A DNA stretch of 54,726 nt from Streptomyces sp. NRRL S-455 (GTDB lineage Bacteria > Actinomycetota > Actinomycetes > Streptomycetales > Streptomycetaceae). The translations under genes and the position numbers were made by a program. Of this stretch, positions 7,657 to 15,953 are shown one piece after another; position 1 is the stretch's first letter, and each line of letters opens with the position of its first letter. The notes under the pieces were generated by a model. That model did no database searches. It was not told the DNA's origin and saw only the letters and a program-made list of their open reading frames with translations. The DNA lies in assembly GCF_000717875.1 (NCBI RefSeq), contig NZ_JOCT01000039.1:1-54726 (forward strand), in the 5' to 3' direction.

Positions 7657-8978
7657 CGCCCTTCACCTCCCGTGCGGTTGGTACTGCTGTTGCGGGTGCT
7701 GCTGGCGTGCGGGGTGTTGACGGGGCTGCTCGAACGGGGTGCGGGTGCGGCGGAGGGGACAGATCCGCCGCCGCCGTTCGAGGTGCGCCCGCTGTGTGCG
7801 GCGACTCCGCCGGAGGCGGGGTTGCTGGGGCGGGGGGCGGAGGACTGGCTGCCTCCGCCGTTGTTGTCGGCGCGGGAGCTGTGGGTCTTGATGCCCTGCG
7901 CGACCAGGGTGGCGGGGGAGCTGATGACCGCGGCGGCCTTGCTCTCGGCGCCCTGCATGAGGCGGTTGTTGCGGGAGCCGGCGATCTCGTCGCCGAAGCC
8001 GGGGACGAAGCGGTAGATCATCGCGCTGGCGAAGATGGCGAGCAGGATGATGGCGAGGCCGGAGACGACGGCGGAGAAGGCGTCGGGGCCGTCGCCGGTG
8101 GAGAGCGCGCCGGCGAGGCCGAGGACGATGACGATGACCGGCTTGATGAGGATGACCGCGATCATGATGCCGGCCCAGCGGCGGACGTGGCCCCAGAGGT
8201 TCTTGTCGACGAGGCCGGCGTAGACGACGGTGCCGAGGAGGGCCCCGACGTAGAGGAGCGCGGCCCTGATGACGAGCTCCAGCCAGAGGACGCCTGCGGC
8301 GAGGATGCTGACGAGGGAGACGACGATCAGCATGATGGGGCCGCCGCCGATGTCCTCGCCCTTCTTGAGGGCCTCGGAGAAGGTGCCGAAGAACGCGTCG
8401 GTCTGGTCGCCGGTGGCTTTGGCGAGGACCTCGGTGATGCCGTCGGTCGCTGAGACGACGGTGTAGAGGATCAGGGGGGTGAAGGCGGAGGCCAGGACGG
8501 TGAGCCAGAGGAAGCCGATGGCTTCGGAGAGGGCGGTGGTGAGGGGGACGCCGCGGACCGCCCGCTTGGCGACGGCGAGCAGCCAGAGCAGGAGCGTGAG
8601 GATCGTCGACGCGGCGAAGACGACGGCGTACTGCTGGAGGAACTTGGGGTTCGTGAAGTCGACGTTCGCGGTCTCCTTCACGGCGTCGCTGAGCTTGTCG
8701 ACGGTCCAGGAGGCGGCTTCGGCGCAGCCCTTGGCGAGGGAGGAGAGGGGGTCGAGGGTGGAGGTGGGGTCGAGGGAGGGGCTGCCTCCGCCGGTACCGC
8801 TTCCGTCGTCTCCCTCACACCTCTCCCTGACTTCGCCCCTGAGCAAGTCGCACGCGTTGTTGCTCGGCGACGGGGAGGGCGTGGGGGCGGCGAAGGCACG
8901 GGTGGCCAGCAGGACCGTGGCCGCCTGCAGTGCTGTGACCGCGGCGCCGAGCTTGAGTACGTGATGCCTAGCGGGCAT
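7653..8978 (-). CDS. VirB6/TrbL-like polytopic membrane protein with signal peptide
   Basis: This 441-residue protein has a cleavable-looking signal peptide (1-30, ending ATRAFAAP) and a short extracellular Ser/Pro-rich segment. About six membrane helices lie between 108 and 325, including VVFAASTILTLLLWLLAVAK and LVSILAAGVLWLELVIRAAL. A long Ser/Asn/Gly-rich cytoplasmic tail follows (about 350-441). The helix cluster with a central polar loop matches VirB6/TrbL channel subunits of Gram-positive type IV secretion systems. It overlaps the VirB8-like gene by 11 bases upstream and the SCO6880-like gene by 4 downstream. The low-complexity tail is unlikely to fold and may be a docking region. Confidence 0.82.
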   Translation of the reverse strand: MPARHHVLKLGAAVTALQAATVLLATRAFAAPTPSPSPSNNACDLLRGEVRERCEGDDGSGTGGGSPSLDPTSTLDPLSSLAKGCAEAASWTVDKLSDAVKETANVDFTNPKFLQQYAVVFAASTILTLLLWLLAVAKRAVRGVPLTTALSEAIGFLWLTVLASAFTPLILYTVVSATDGITEVLAKATGDQTDAFFGTFSEALKKGEDIGGGPIMLIVVSLVSILAAGVLWLELVIRAALLYVGALLGTVVYAGLVDKNLWGHVRRWAGIMIAVILIKPVIVIVLGLAGALSTGDGPDAFSAVVSGLAIILLAIFASAMIYRFVPGFGDEIAGSRNNRLMQGAESKAAAVISSPATLVAQGIKTHSSRADNNGGGSQSSAPRPSNPASGGVAAHSGRTSNGGGGSVPSAAPAPRSSSPVNTPHASSTRNSSTNRTGGEGR

Positions 8979-9792
8979 AGGTGAAGCCTCCGTACTCCTC
9001 GACGGCCTTGGTCATGTCCTCTGCGGTGGAGGCTCTTTGGTCGCGTCCGACCGGGACCGGACCATCCTTCTGGGTGAAGTCGGTGACCTTCCAGTCATCA
9101 TCGACCCACTTCAACTGGTACGTCGTCGTGTACCAGCTCTCGGTCACGGGGTTCCTGGAGCCCTCGCCCGACAGACCGAAGAGGGACGTGTACCAGAGCT
9201 CGACCGTGGCGGTGCTGCCGCTGTAGGACGTGACCTTGGTACCGACCGGGATGACGCGCGAGACGAAGGTCTGACCGCTGGGCGCGGCACCGTTCTTGTT
9301 CAGACCGATCTTCTCGAGCAAGCTCTCCCGGGAGTACACCTCATCGAAAGCTGGCAACTGGGCGGCAGCGACGTCGGGTGCGTAAGCCGTGTTGACGATC
9401 GCGTGCCGCTTCTGGGTGTCGTACATGTCAGCCGACCCGAGCGCGGTGCCGTAGTTGGCGGCTGCTGACTGGGCGCCCTGCTCACTGCGGGCGTAGCCGG
9501 TGGGGAGGTCGCCCGTCTTCGTCTGCACCGGCCGCTCCCCCGAAGGTGCTGTCGCCGCAGTCTCCGGCTTGTCGGTGCTGCCGTTCGACGAGGAGTCGTC
9601 ACCCCCCCGGTTCGCGAAGGCGATGGCCGCGATCAGGAGGACCACCACGCCGACCACCGTGACCAGGCCGCGGGACGACGAGCGGGGGCCGCGGCGGGTG
9701 GCGCCGTAGGTGTCGGCGTCGGGCAGGCGGGTGCGGGTCTGGCCCGTGCCGCCGTAGCCGCCGGAGGGCTCGTGCTCGTCACCGAGACTCAT
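8968..9792 (-). CDS. VirB8/TcpC-like bitopic membrane protein
   Basis: This 274-residue protein has a polar N-terminus and one membrane helix at about 43-64 (LVTVVGVVVLLIAAIAFANR). A Ser/Thr-rich spacer leads to an extracellular domain (about 105-274) with the alternating strands and WYTTTYQLKWVDDDWKVTD ending seen in NTF2-like VirB8/TcpC domains. The ATG at 9792 was chosen because GAGGGGG sits about 10 bases upstream and MSLGDEHEP starts a plausible cytoplasmic leader; a longer in-frame extension to 9906 has no support. In related systems this component links the membrane complex to the cell wall side. It overlaps the following VirB6-like gene. Confidence 0.78.
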   Translation of the reverse strand: MSLGDEHEPSGGYGGTGQTRTRLPDADTYGATRRGPRSSSRGLVTVVGVVVLLIAAIAFANRGGDDSSSNGSTDKPETAATAPSGERPVQTKTGDLPTGYARSEQGAQSAAANYGTALGSADMYDTQKRHAIVNTAYAPDVAAAQLPAFDEVYSRESLLEKIGLNKNGAAPSGQTFVSRVIPVGTKVTSYSGSTATVELWYTSLFGLSGEGSRNPVTESWYTTTYQLKWVDDDWKVTDFTQKDGPVPVGRDQRASTAEDMTKAVEEYGGFTYAR

Positions 9793-9987
9793 GCCGCGTA
9801 CGCCCCCTCGACGTCGTGCGGAGACACTTCGTACTCCTCGTACGACGGTAGCCGTGCTGGTTCCCGCGCGGGCGCGGTGTGGTGACTCGACATCAGGGAA
9901 ACGCAACCTCAGCCGGTGGGCACGACGGGCGGGTGGGAGAAGGGGGGAGGAGCCGGGCGTGCCCGGCCTGGGCGGGCGGGGCCCGGG

Positions 9988-10296
9988 CTACACGGCCATG
10001 CCGTACACGATGGTGAAGAGCGTGCCGAGGGAGCCGATGATGAAGACTCCCGTGAGGCCCGCGATGATGAGGCCTTTGCCCTGCTCCGCGCTGAAGGTGT
10101 CGCGGAGGGCGGTCGCACCGATGCGCTGCTTCGCGGCGCCCCAGATGGCGATGCCGAGGCAGATCAGGATGGCCACCGCCATCACGACCTCGATCATCAC
10201 CTTGGCCTCGTTGCCCAGGCTGCCGAAGGGGCCCCAGTCCGGAGCGATCCCGCCGATGATGGTGTTGATGTCTCCCTTATCGGCCGCAAAGAGCAT
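9988..10296 (-). CDS. Small two-helix membrane protein, VirB2-like pilin candidate
   Basis: This 102-residue protein has two hydrophobic helices, about 36-56 (MIEVVMAVAILICLGIAIWG) and 75-100, joined by a short polar loop with KQR and RDTFSAEQGKG. Two-helix hairpins of about 100 residues at the head of a T4SS operon are typical of VirB2/TrbC pilins, but no signal peptide or peptidase site is obvious. The ATG at 10296 is preferred because AGGGG lies 11 bases upstream; an ATG at 10329 would add 11 residues but has AGAGG directly touching it. First gene of the T4SS-like minus-strand operon, 195 bases before the VirB8-like gene. Confidence 0.75.
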   Translation of the reverse strand: MLFAADKGDINTIIGGIAPDWGPFGSLGNEAKVMIEVVMAVAILICLGIAIWGAAKQRIGATALRDTFSAEQGKGLIIAGLTGVFIIGSLGTLFTIVYGMAV

Positions 10297-10862
10297 GTAA
10301 GTCACCGCCCCTGTTGGGTAGTTCCGCATCCTCTGCGGTCGTGCAGAGGTCAGGCCTCATTCTCGCCGACAATGACGCTGTCGTATGTCGACTTGGCGTC
10401 ATTGATTGGCGGGTTTCGTACGGATACCTTGCCACCGTTCCGCTCCGGCCCCTAAAGAGGGTGACGGACGGTGCGCGAAGGATCGTATGGTCACTCTGTG
10501 TATCACGGCAGGTCACGCCGGGCAATGAGGCCTGAGCGGAACCTGGTGTGTGGTTCCGTCGTTGTGCCCTCTTGTGGTCTTTGTCACCTTTTCGGCCGTT
10601 TCCTGGCGGCTGGTCGGGTGAGGGGTCGCGCCGGTGTTCTCCGGGTGAAGGCTACCTGGGATGGCGAACGGGGTGCGGTGGGTTGTCGGTGACAGCTCGT
10701 CACGGGATCGAGGGGTCAGCCGGCGGACAGGCGCCGGGTCCCTGCGGGGCGCCCCGTCCGGTGCGGCCGTCGTGACCCGTCCCCGGCGGTGGCCACGGAA
10801 GGCCGAAATGCCCGGTGCCGGGGCATATCATGCGGCAGAAAGCGCCACTGGCCCGACCAGCC

Positions 10863-10886
10863 GGATATCCCCTCAGAGGGATATCC
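10863..10886. repeat. 9-bp inverted repeat
   Basis: Arms GGATATCCC and GGGATATCC surround a 6-base loop. It lies 4 bases before the larger hairpin at 10891-10923. It could be a protein-binding operator or a second structure of a compound terminator. Confidence 0.5.
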
Positions 10887-10890
10887 CCTT

Positions 10891-10923
10891 GGCTCCCGGC
10901 CCGATTGCGGCGGGCCGGGAGCC
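10891..10923 (-). terminator. GC-rich hairpin, likely terminator of the secreted-protein gene
   Basis: A perfect 13-bp stem (GGCTCCCGGCCCG / CGGGCCGGGAGCC) has a 7-base loop and lies 43 bases beyond the stop at 10966 on the minus strand. No U tract follows, which is normal for many Streptomyces terminators. Confidence 0.6.
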
Positions 10924-10965
10924 GAGTACCGGACAGTGAGGCTTGGCGCCTTGCCTGTATGAGGG

Positions 10966-11469
10966 TCAGTGGCGGTGCTTTTCGAGCACTCGGAAGCTTC
11001 CCAGGAGCGCGAAAGGCACCGTGGTTCCGTCGATGACGGTGGTGCCTTCCAGTCCGTTGCTGGAACTGTGGGGCGCGATGGTCGAGATGGCAGCGCCGTT
11101 GTCGCAGGTGATCCCCCTGAAGAATTCGATGGTCTTGTTGCTGTCGTTCCGCACGTTGAAGCTCATGGCGGGGCTGCTGACCACAGCAGTGCACCGACCT
11201 GGTACGGCCGAGTACGTTCGCTCGTTGACGTGGACCTGATCGTCGTCGTGGTTGTTGTTGTGGTTGCCGTTGGGGTCGAAGTGCGTCTGACCGTCGCCAC
11301 CGAAGGGAGCAGAGACCGCGTTGTCCTGCACGGCCGGGGCGGACTGCGGGACGGGACTGGAAGCCGAGGCGTAGGTCACGCCGGTTGCGGCCAGCGCCGC
11401 GACACCCACCGACGCCACGATCGCGACAGCGATACGCCTACGCGTTCCGCTTCTCCTTCTCTCAGGCAT
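10966..11469 (-). CDS. Small secreted protein of unknown function
   Basis: This 167-residue protein has a positively charged start (MPERRRSGTRRR), a hydrophobic core at 13-31 and a plausible signal-peptidase site near ASASS. The mature part begins with a low-complexity stretch containing GNHNNNHDDDQVHV. It ends in a small beta-rich domain with two cysteines (GRCTAV and GITCDNG) that could form a disulfide. The ATG at 11469 is supported by GGAG 7 bases upstream. I do not recognise the family. It sits between the T4SS-like operon and the divergent lytic transglycosylase, so an envelope role or a secreted substrate are possibilities, not conclusions. Confidence 0.75.
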   Translation of the reverse strand: MPERRRSGTRRRIAVAIVASVGVAALAATGVTYASASSPVPQSAPAVQDNAVSAPFGGDGQTHFDPNGNHNNNHDDDQVHVNERTYSAVPGRCTAVVSSPAMSFNVRNDSNKTIEFFRGITCDNGAAISTIAPHSSSNGLEGTTVIDGTTVPFALLGSFRVLEKHRH

Positions 11470-11963
11470 GCCTTTTCTCCATCTCTGAGGGATGTCAGCC
11501 GAGCAGCCGACCATGAATGAACTTACTTATGCTGATTTCTGTCGCAACCTCAGAAATGTCGAGGGGTGAGGGGCGGGAGCCGATCGGGTGGCCGAAGGTC
11601 TCAGTCAAAGGCTGTGATGTCGAGTCAAATGCCTTGAGTGGGATGGAAGGTTGGCGAAGATGTTGAGGGTTCCCGAGCCGACCTGACGTACTTTCACTCC
11701 GCCGCTGGCGCGTCGTTCGTTGATATGGCCTCGCGTATCAGCTACTGAGGGTGTCGCGGGTGAGGCGCCCGCTGTGGCGAGTGACGGCCCCGGGCCCGCT
11801 GTGACGTACGGGGCCGTGCGCCGGTTGCCCCCCGCGTGGGGCCCTGTGCTTTCGGTCGTTCTTCTTTTGCTCCGGCTCTCCTCTTCGTGATCATTCCGGA
11901 GGCCGGTGGCCGCCTCTACACTGACGAGGCGGTGGACTCCTGGGCGGTGAAGGGCGGTTGACG
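11470..11963. other. Divergent regulatory interval without a gene
   Basis: I find no credible coding sequence in these 494 bases between the secreted-protein gene and the lytic transglycosylase. Visible are a direct repeat of AGTCAAA at 11603-11609 and 11623-11629 (20-base spacing) and a 7-bp hairpin at 11910-11932 (CCGCCTC / GAGGCGG) just ahead of the downstream gene. Because the leader is long I looked for a c-di-AMP riboswitch, which often precedes Streptomyces cell-wall hydrolases, but could not recognise its conserved blocks. Confidence 0.5.
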
Positions 11964-12965
11964 GTGCGTAAGGCCTGGATCGTGGCGAGTGTTGCGATCA
12001 GCTCCGCGCTGGCCTTCGTGATGCTGCTCGTCGTGGGCGTCTACCTCGTCGCCGGGAACCTGGTCAACGGCGTGGGCGGTGGTGCGAAGGCGCTGGCCAA
12101 GGGGTCGGTGCCCGCCGCGTACGCGGCTCTGGTGCAGAAGTGGGGCAACCTGTGTCCCGCCATCAGCCCGGCCCTGCTGGCCGCCCAGCTGTATCAGGAG
12201 AGCGGGTTCAACCCGAGGGCCCAGAGCCATGCCGCGGCGCAGGGGATAGCGCAGTTCATCCCCGGCACGTGGGCCTCGCACGGCATCGACGGGGACGGGG
12301 ACGGGGACCGGGATGTGTGGGACCCGAAGGACGCGATCCCCTCCGCCGCGTCGTACGACTGTGAGCTCGCCTCGTACGTGAAGAAGGTTGGCGGGAATCT
12401 GACCGAAAACATGCTGGCCGCGTACAACGCGGGGGCGTACGCGGTGATCAAGTACAGCGGCGTGCCGCCGTACAGCGAGACGCAGAACTACGTGAAGAGG
12501 ATCACCACCCTCTCGAAGAGCTTCGCGGCGCCCGTCGGGCGGGTCGATCCCTCCCAGCAGGCCGCCGGCGCCATCGAGTACGCGCAGCAGAAGCTCGGCA
12601 CGCCCTACCTCTGGGGTGGCACCGGTACCGCTGAACAGGGCGGACGCTTCGACTGCTCGGGGCTGACCCAGGCGGCGTACGAGAGCGTGGGCATCAAGCT
12701 GCCGCGTGTCGCCAACGACCAGTACAACGCCGGGCCGCACCCGGCGCGGGACGAACTGCTGCCCGGAGACCTCGTGTTCTTCTCGGACGACCTCACCAAT
12801 TCCCGGGCCATCCGGCATGTCGGCATTTATGTCGGCGGTGGGTACATGATCGACGCGCCGCGAACCGGCGCCGTGATCCGCTTCGACCCGATCGACACCC
12901 CTGACTACTTCGGGGCTACCCGGGTCACCGAAGATGGCGCGAAAGCGCTCCCGACGACGGTGTGA
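11964..12965 (+). CDS. Membrane-anchored lytic transglycosylase / NlpC-P60 peptidase (VirB1-like)
   Basis: This 333-residue protein has an N-terminal membrane anchor (about 4-30) and an SLT transglycosylase domain with catalytic glutamate in LYQESGFNPRAQS, plus GIAQFIPGTW and AYNAGAYAV. A C-terminal NlpC/P60 peptidase has nucleophile Cys in RFDCSGL and His in RHVGIYVGGGYM. It should cut both glycan strands and peptide stems. The GTG at 11964 is preferred because AAGGG lies 9 bases upstream; a TTG 6 bases earlier is the alternative. Two-domain hydrolases of this type accompany Gram-positive conjugation systems, so it is probably the wall-opening component of the neighbouring locus. Confidence 0.88.
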   Translation: MRKAWIVASVAISSALAFVMLLVVGVYLVAGNLVNGVGGGAKALAKGSVPAAYAALVQKWGNLCPAISPALLAAQLYQESGFNPRAQSHAAAQGIAQFIPGTWASHGIDGDGDGDRDVWDPKDAIPSAASYDCELASYVKKVGGNLTENMLAAYNAGAYAVIKYSGVPPYSETQNYVKRITTLSKSFAAPVGRVDPSQQAAGAIEYAQQKLGTPYLWGGTGTAEQGGRFDCSGLTQAAYESVGIKLPRVANDQYNAGPHPARDELLPGDLVFFSDDLTNSRAIRHVGIYVGGGYMIDAPRTGAVIRFDPIDTPDYFGATRVTEDGAKALPTTV

Positions 12966-13217
12966 GCCCCGTGTGAACCCACCCCCTGAGCTGCGAAGAC
13001 GTATCTCTCTTCGATAACGTCTGGGTGATCATTCGGTGGAGTGTGGAACGTATCAGCGGGGACCGTGCGTTCCTGATGACGTAGCCGAGCGGACGTCGGC
13101 GGGCACGTGTCAGGCATCGTGCGCGCGTGCAGCGGAAGCGGATCTACAACCACGGGGGTGGCAGGAGCCGCGCACGCACAGGTGCGCCATGAGAGACGAC
13201 GAAGGGGCCGCAGCACC

Positions 13218-13928
13218 ATGGCTGGACTCGCCGAATCCGGGTCGAACCCCGACGTCGACCTGCTGTACGACATCAATGGCCTGGCCAAGGACGCGCCACC
13301 GTGGTTCGACCGGGTCATGGAATTCGTGGGCGAATACGGCTTGTTGCTCGCCATCGTCCTGCTCGTGCTGTGGAGCTGGTGGTCCGTGCGGCGCCGGGGG
13401 GACGAGGACGCGGCGTCCTCGGTCGCGGCGCTGGTATGGGCGCCGCTCGCGGCGGGCATCGCCGTGCTGGTCAACGTGCCGATACGGGGGTTCGTGGAGC
13501 GGCCCCGGCCGTTCCTGGACCACCAGGGGCTCGAGGTGCTCGTCAGCGGCAAGACCGACTACTCGTTCGTGAGCGACCACGCGACGATCGTCATGGCGAT
13601 GGCGGTCGGGCTGTTCGTGGCCAACCGGAAGTTCGGGCTGATCGCGCTGGTTCTGGCGGTGTTCGGCGGGTTCATCCGGGTGTACATGGGTGTGCACTAT
13701 CCGACGGATGTCGTGGGTGGGTTCGCGCTGGGTACGGCTGTGGCGTTGCTGCTGTCGCCGGTGGCCATGGCGCTGTTGACGCCGATTGTCCGGGCGGTGG
13801 AGCGGTCGCCTCGGGTGGGGTGGGTCGTTCGGGCGAGAGGGCGGCGTGGCGGAGAGGGAGACGCGGTGATTCCCGGGGCTCGGAGTGAGCGGGCGTCCGG
13901 GGTGTCTGAGAGGGACCTTGCCGCGTAG
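13218..13928 (+). CDS. PAP2-family membrane phosphatase
   Basis: This 236-residue protein has five to six membrane helices and the three phosphatase motifs: RGFVERPRP (motif 1, with Arg where Lys is usual), SFVSDHA (motif 2, usually PSGH) and RVYMGVHYPTDVVGG (motif 3, catalytic His and Asp). Likely substrates are lipid phosphates such as undecaprenyl diphosphate or phosphatidic acid. The ATG at 13218 has AAGGGG about 10 bases upstream. The C-terminal 40 residues are charged and probably disordered. It converges with the FAD oxidase gene across a repeat element. Confidence 0.9.
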   Translation: MAGLAESGSNPDVDLLYDINGLAKDAPPWFDRVMEFVGEYGLLLAIVLLVLWSWWSVRRRGDEDAASSVAALVWAPLAAGIAVLVNVPIRGFVERPRPFLDHQGLEVLVSGKTDYSFVSDHATIVMAMAVGLFVANRKFGLIALVLAVFGGFIRVYMGVHYPTDVVGGFALGTAVALLLSPVAMALLTPIVRAVERSPRVGWVVRARGRRGGEGDAVIPGARSERASGVSERDLAA

Positions 13929-13963
13929 TGCCGGCCTCTGTTGGTGCTGGGGGCGGGTGGGTG

Positions 13964-14032
13964 CGCAGCTCGGCGTGACGAGGTGCCGCTGCGCCCACCC
14001 GTGCCGCCCCAGCGGCACGACTGCCCGCAGCG
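13964..14032. repeat. Dispersed palindromic repeat, copy 1
   Basis: A roughly 70-bp element with core hairpin GTGCCGC-CCCA-GCGGCAC at 14001-14018 is followed by GACTGCCCGCAG. Nearly the same sequence recurs at 25031-25119, and the core recurs in reverse orientation at 54631-54669. Here it lies between the convergent ends of the PAP2 and oxidase genes and may serve as a bidirectional terminator. Confidence 0.8.
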
Positions 14033-14042
14033 GCGGCAGTCT

Positions 14043-15599
14043 CTACAGCGCCTGGGGGTAACTGAAGAAGCGGTTCGGGTCGTACTGGTGCTTCAGTTTG
14101 GTCAGGCGGGTGGCCGCGTCGCCGTAGTACGCCTTGCGCCAGTTGGTCAGGGTGGGGTCCGTGTAGTTCTGGTAGGCCGCGCCGGAGGCGTACGGGCGCA
14201 TGGACCTGTGGGTCGAGGCCAGCCAGTCGCGGGCCGTGGAGCCCGTCGTGCCCGGGCGCCAGGCGGCGATGTACTGGGCCAGCATGCGGGAACGGCGGTG
14301 CACGAACGCCGTGGAGGTCGGGGCGACGCGGTTGACCGCTCCGCCCAGGGCGGTGAGGGCGATGCTGCCCGTGCCGCCGCGTACCGACTTGATCTGCGAC
14401 AGCAGGGTGCGGATTCCGGCCGCGGAGAGGGAGCGGTCGTAGAAGTCCGACGCCGCGGCGTACGTCTCGCGGCCCAGGGCGCCCTTCGGGGAACGGCCCG
14501 GGGTCGAGCCGGGCAGGTGGCACTGGGCGTCCGTCGGGAACGATGAGCAGCCGGCGTACACCTCCATCGACTCCTCGTACGAGCGGCGCTTGAGGGAGAC
14601 GCTGCGCGCCGGGGCTCCCACGCGGTCGGCGAGGCGGTCGACCGCGTTCTGGAGTTCGCCGTAGGTGCCGAGGGAGAAGGCCGCGACGGAGACGGTCGGG
14701 GTGGTGCCGGGGGCGCTCGCGAGGTGGAGGGACGACCAGATCTCGTCGGGCTGTGCCGGTCCCCACTCCTGCCAGGCCTTCAGCACCGCGGCCGCCTTCG
14801 ACCAGGGCCAGGACAGGTACGCCGAGACGCCCTGGGGGGCCGGGTGGGTCTTGAAGCGCAGTTCCGTCACGACGCCGAAGTTGCCGTTGCCGGCGCCTCG
14901 CAGGGCCCAGAAGAGGTCCTTGTTCTCGCGGGAGTCGGCGGTGAGCTGCTTGCCGTCCGCGGTGATCAGGGTGGCCTGGGTGAGGCTGTCGCAGGTCAGG
15001 CCGTAGGCGCGGGAGACCACGCCGTGTCCGCCGCCGAGGGTGAGGCCGGAGACGCCGACGGTGGGGCAGGAACCGGCGGGGATCGTGACGCCCTTGGCGG
15101 CGAGGGCGCGGTAGACGTCGATGAGTTTGGCGCCGGCACTGATCACCGCGGTGCCGCCGCCGGCCCGGACGCGGTTGAGTTTCGAGACGTCGATGATCAG
15201 GCGGCCGTCGCCGGAGGACCAGCCGGCGTAGGAGTGGCCGCCGTTGCGGATGGCCACGCGCAGGGCCTGGGCGCGGGCGTAGGCCAGGGCCGTGCGGATG
15301 TCGTCCGGGTGGGACACGTAGGCGACCGCGGCGGGCTTGAGGCTGTCGAAGCGGGTGTTGTAGAGCCGGCGGGCTGTCGGCCAGGCGGTGTCGCCCGGGC
15401 GGACGAGGGGGCCGTCGAGGTCGCGGGCCAGGGCGGACCAGTTGGCGGCGGTGACCTTCGTGTGCGAGGCCGTGGTGGCTGTTCTGGTGGTGGGTGAGGC
15501 CCCGGAGCGGGTGTCCCCCTGTGTGCAGGCGGTGGTGAAGGGGGTCGCGGCCGCGGCGATGCCTGCCGTGCCGACGGTGAGGAATGTGCGCCGTTCCAT
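14043..15599 (-). CDS. Secreted FAD-linked oxidase, berberine-bridge type
   Basis: This 518-residue protein has a twin-arginine-like leader (RRTFLTVG) ending in a cysteine-containing FTTAC stretch, so it may be a Tat-exported lipoprotein. The FAD_binding_4 domain covers about 85-260 and the BBE segment is at the C-terminus (NYTDP...PNRFFSYPQAL). H122 in GGHSYAGWS and C178 in GSCPTVGVSG are the two residues that attach FAD bicovalently in this family. These enzymes oxidise sugars, alcohols or natural-product intermediates; the substrate cannot be told. The ATG at 15599 has GGGAGG 4 bases upstream. The open frame continues far upstream, but without a coherent protein. Confidence 0.9.
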   Translation of the reverse strand: MERRTFLTVGTAGIAAAATPFTTACTQGDTRSGASPTTRTATTASHTKVTAANWSALARDLDGPLVRPGDTAWPTARRLYNTRFDSLKPAAVAYVSHPDDIRTALAYARAQALRVAIRNGGHSYAGWSSGDGRLIIDVSKLNRVRAGGGTAVISAGAKLIDVYRALAAKGVTIPAGSCPTVGVSGLTLGGGHGVVSRAYGLTCDSLTQATLITADGKQLTADSRENKDLFWALRGAGNGNFGVVTELRFKTHPAPQGVSAYLSWPWSKAAAVLKAWQEWGPAQPDEIWSSLHLASAPGTTPTVSVAAFSLGTYGELQNAVDRLADRVGAPARSVSLKRRSYEESMEVYAGCSSFPTDAQCHLPGSTPGRSPKGALGRETYAAASDFYDRSLSAAGIRTLLSQIKSVRGGTGSIALTALGGAVNRVAPTSTAFVHRRSRMLAQYIAAWRPGTTGSTARDWLASTHRSMRPYASGAAYQNYTDPTLTNWRKAYYGDAATRLTKLKHQYDPNRFFSYPQAL

Positions 15600-15953
15600 G
15601 GGGCCTCCCGGTGGTTCCGTCCTGGGAGACGGGGTGGTGGGGGCAAGGGTTCCATGGGGCGGGCGGTCGGACGAGGGGTGCGGGGTGACGAACCGGCGGT
15701 CAGCCCGCCTGGTGTTTCTCCGCGTCCGAGCGGGCCTGGCTTCTCGCTCTTCTCGCCGGGCCGCGCCAGCCGCAGGTGCATATGGCCATGCAGAAGCGGC
15801 CCTTCTCCGATGTCGTCGTGCGGTGTTCCAGCCCGTCGTGCTGCGCCACGCCGACAACGTTACCCAGCGCGGGTAAAGGGTTCGTCTCCCGGCTCTCGCG
15901 GGCTCGCGTGACGGGCGCAGATACCGGTCGTTAACCGAACAACAAGGGGGCCC
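15600..15953. other. Divergent promoter interval without a gene
   Basis: These 354 bases separate the oxidase and lipoprotein genes. I see no credible gene. An imperfect GC-rich inverted repeat (GGCCTGGC / GCCGGGCC) lies around 15730-15760. Promoter elements could not be assigned with confidence. Confidence 0.5.

Larger units (their letters stand above)
10297..10965. other. Non-coding interval upstream of the T4SS-like operon, rich in hairpins
   Basis: I see no credible gene in these 669 bases. They should contain the promoter of the T4SS-like operon near 10300-10500 and the 3' side of the secreted-protein gene. Three separate inverted repeats cluster between 10808 and 10923, two of which are listed on their own. 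Confidence 0.6.

Noticed and set aside
5065..8016. Open frame of 983 codons on the plus strand
   Set aside because: It lies entirely opposite the VirB4-like, SCO6880-like and VirB6-like genes, its composition (Gly/Asp/Val/Arg-rich) is that of an antisense frame in high-GC DNA, and it shows no domain.
11470..11963. c-di-AMP (ydaO-type) riboswitch ahead of the SLT/NlpC gene
   Set aside because: The gene type and long leader suggested it, but I could not find the conserved blocks of that RNA by eye.
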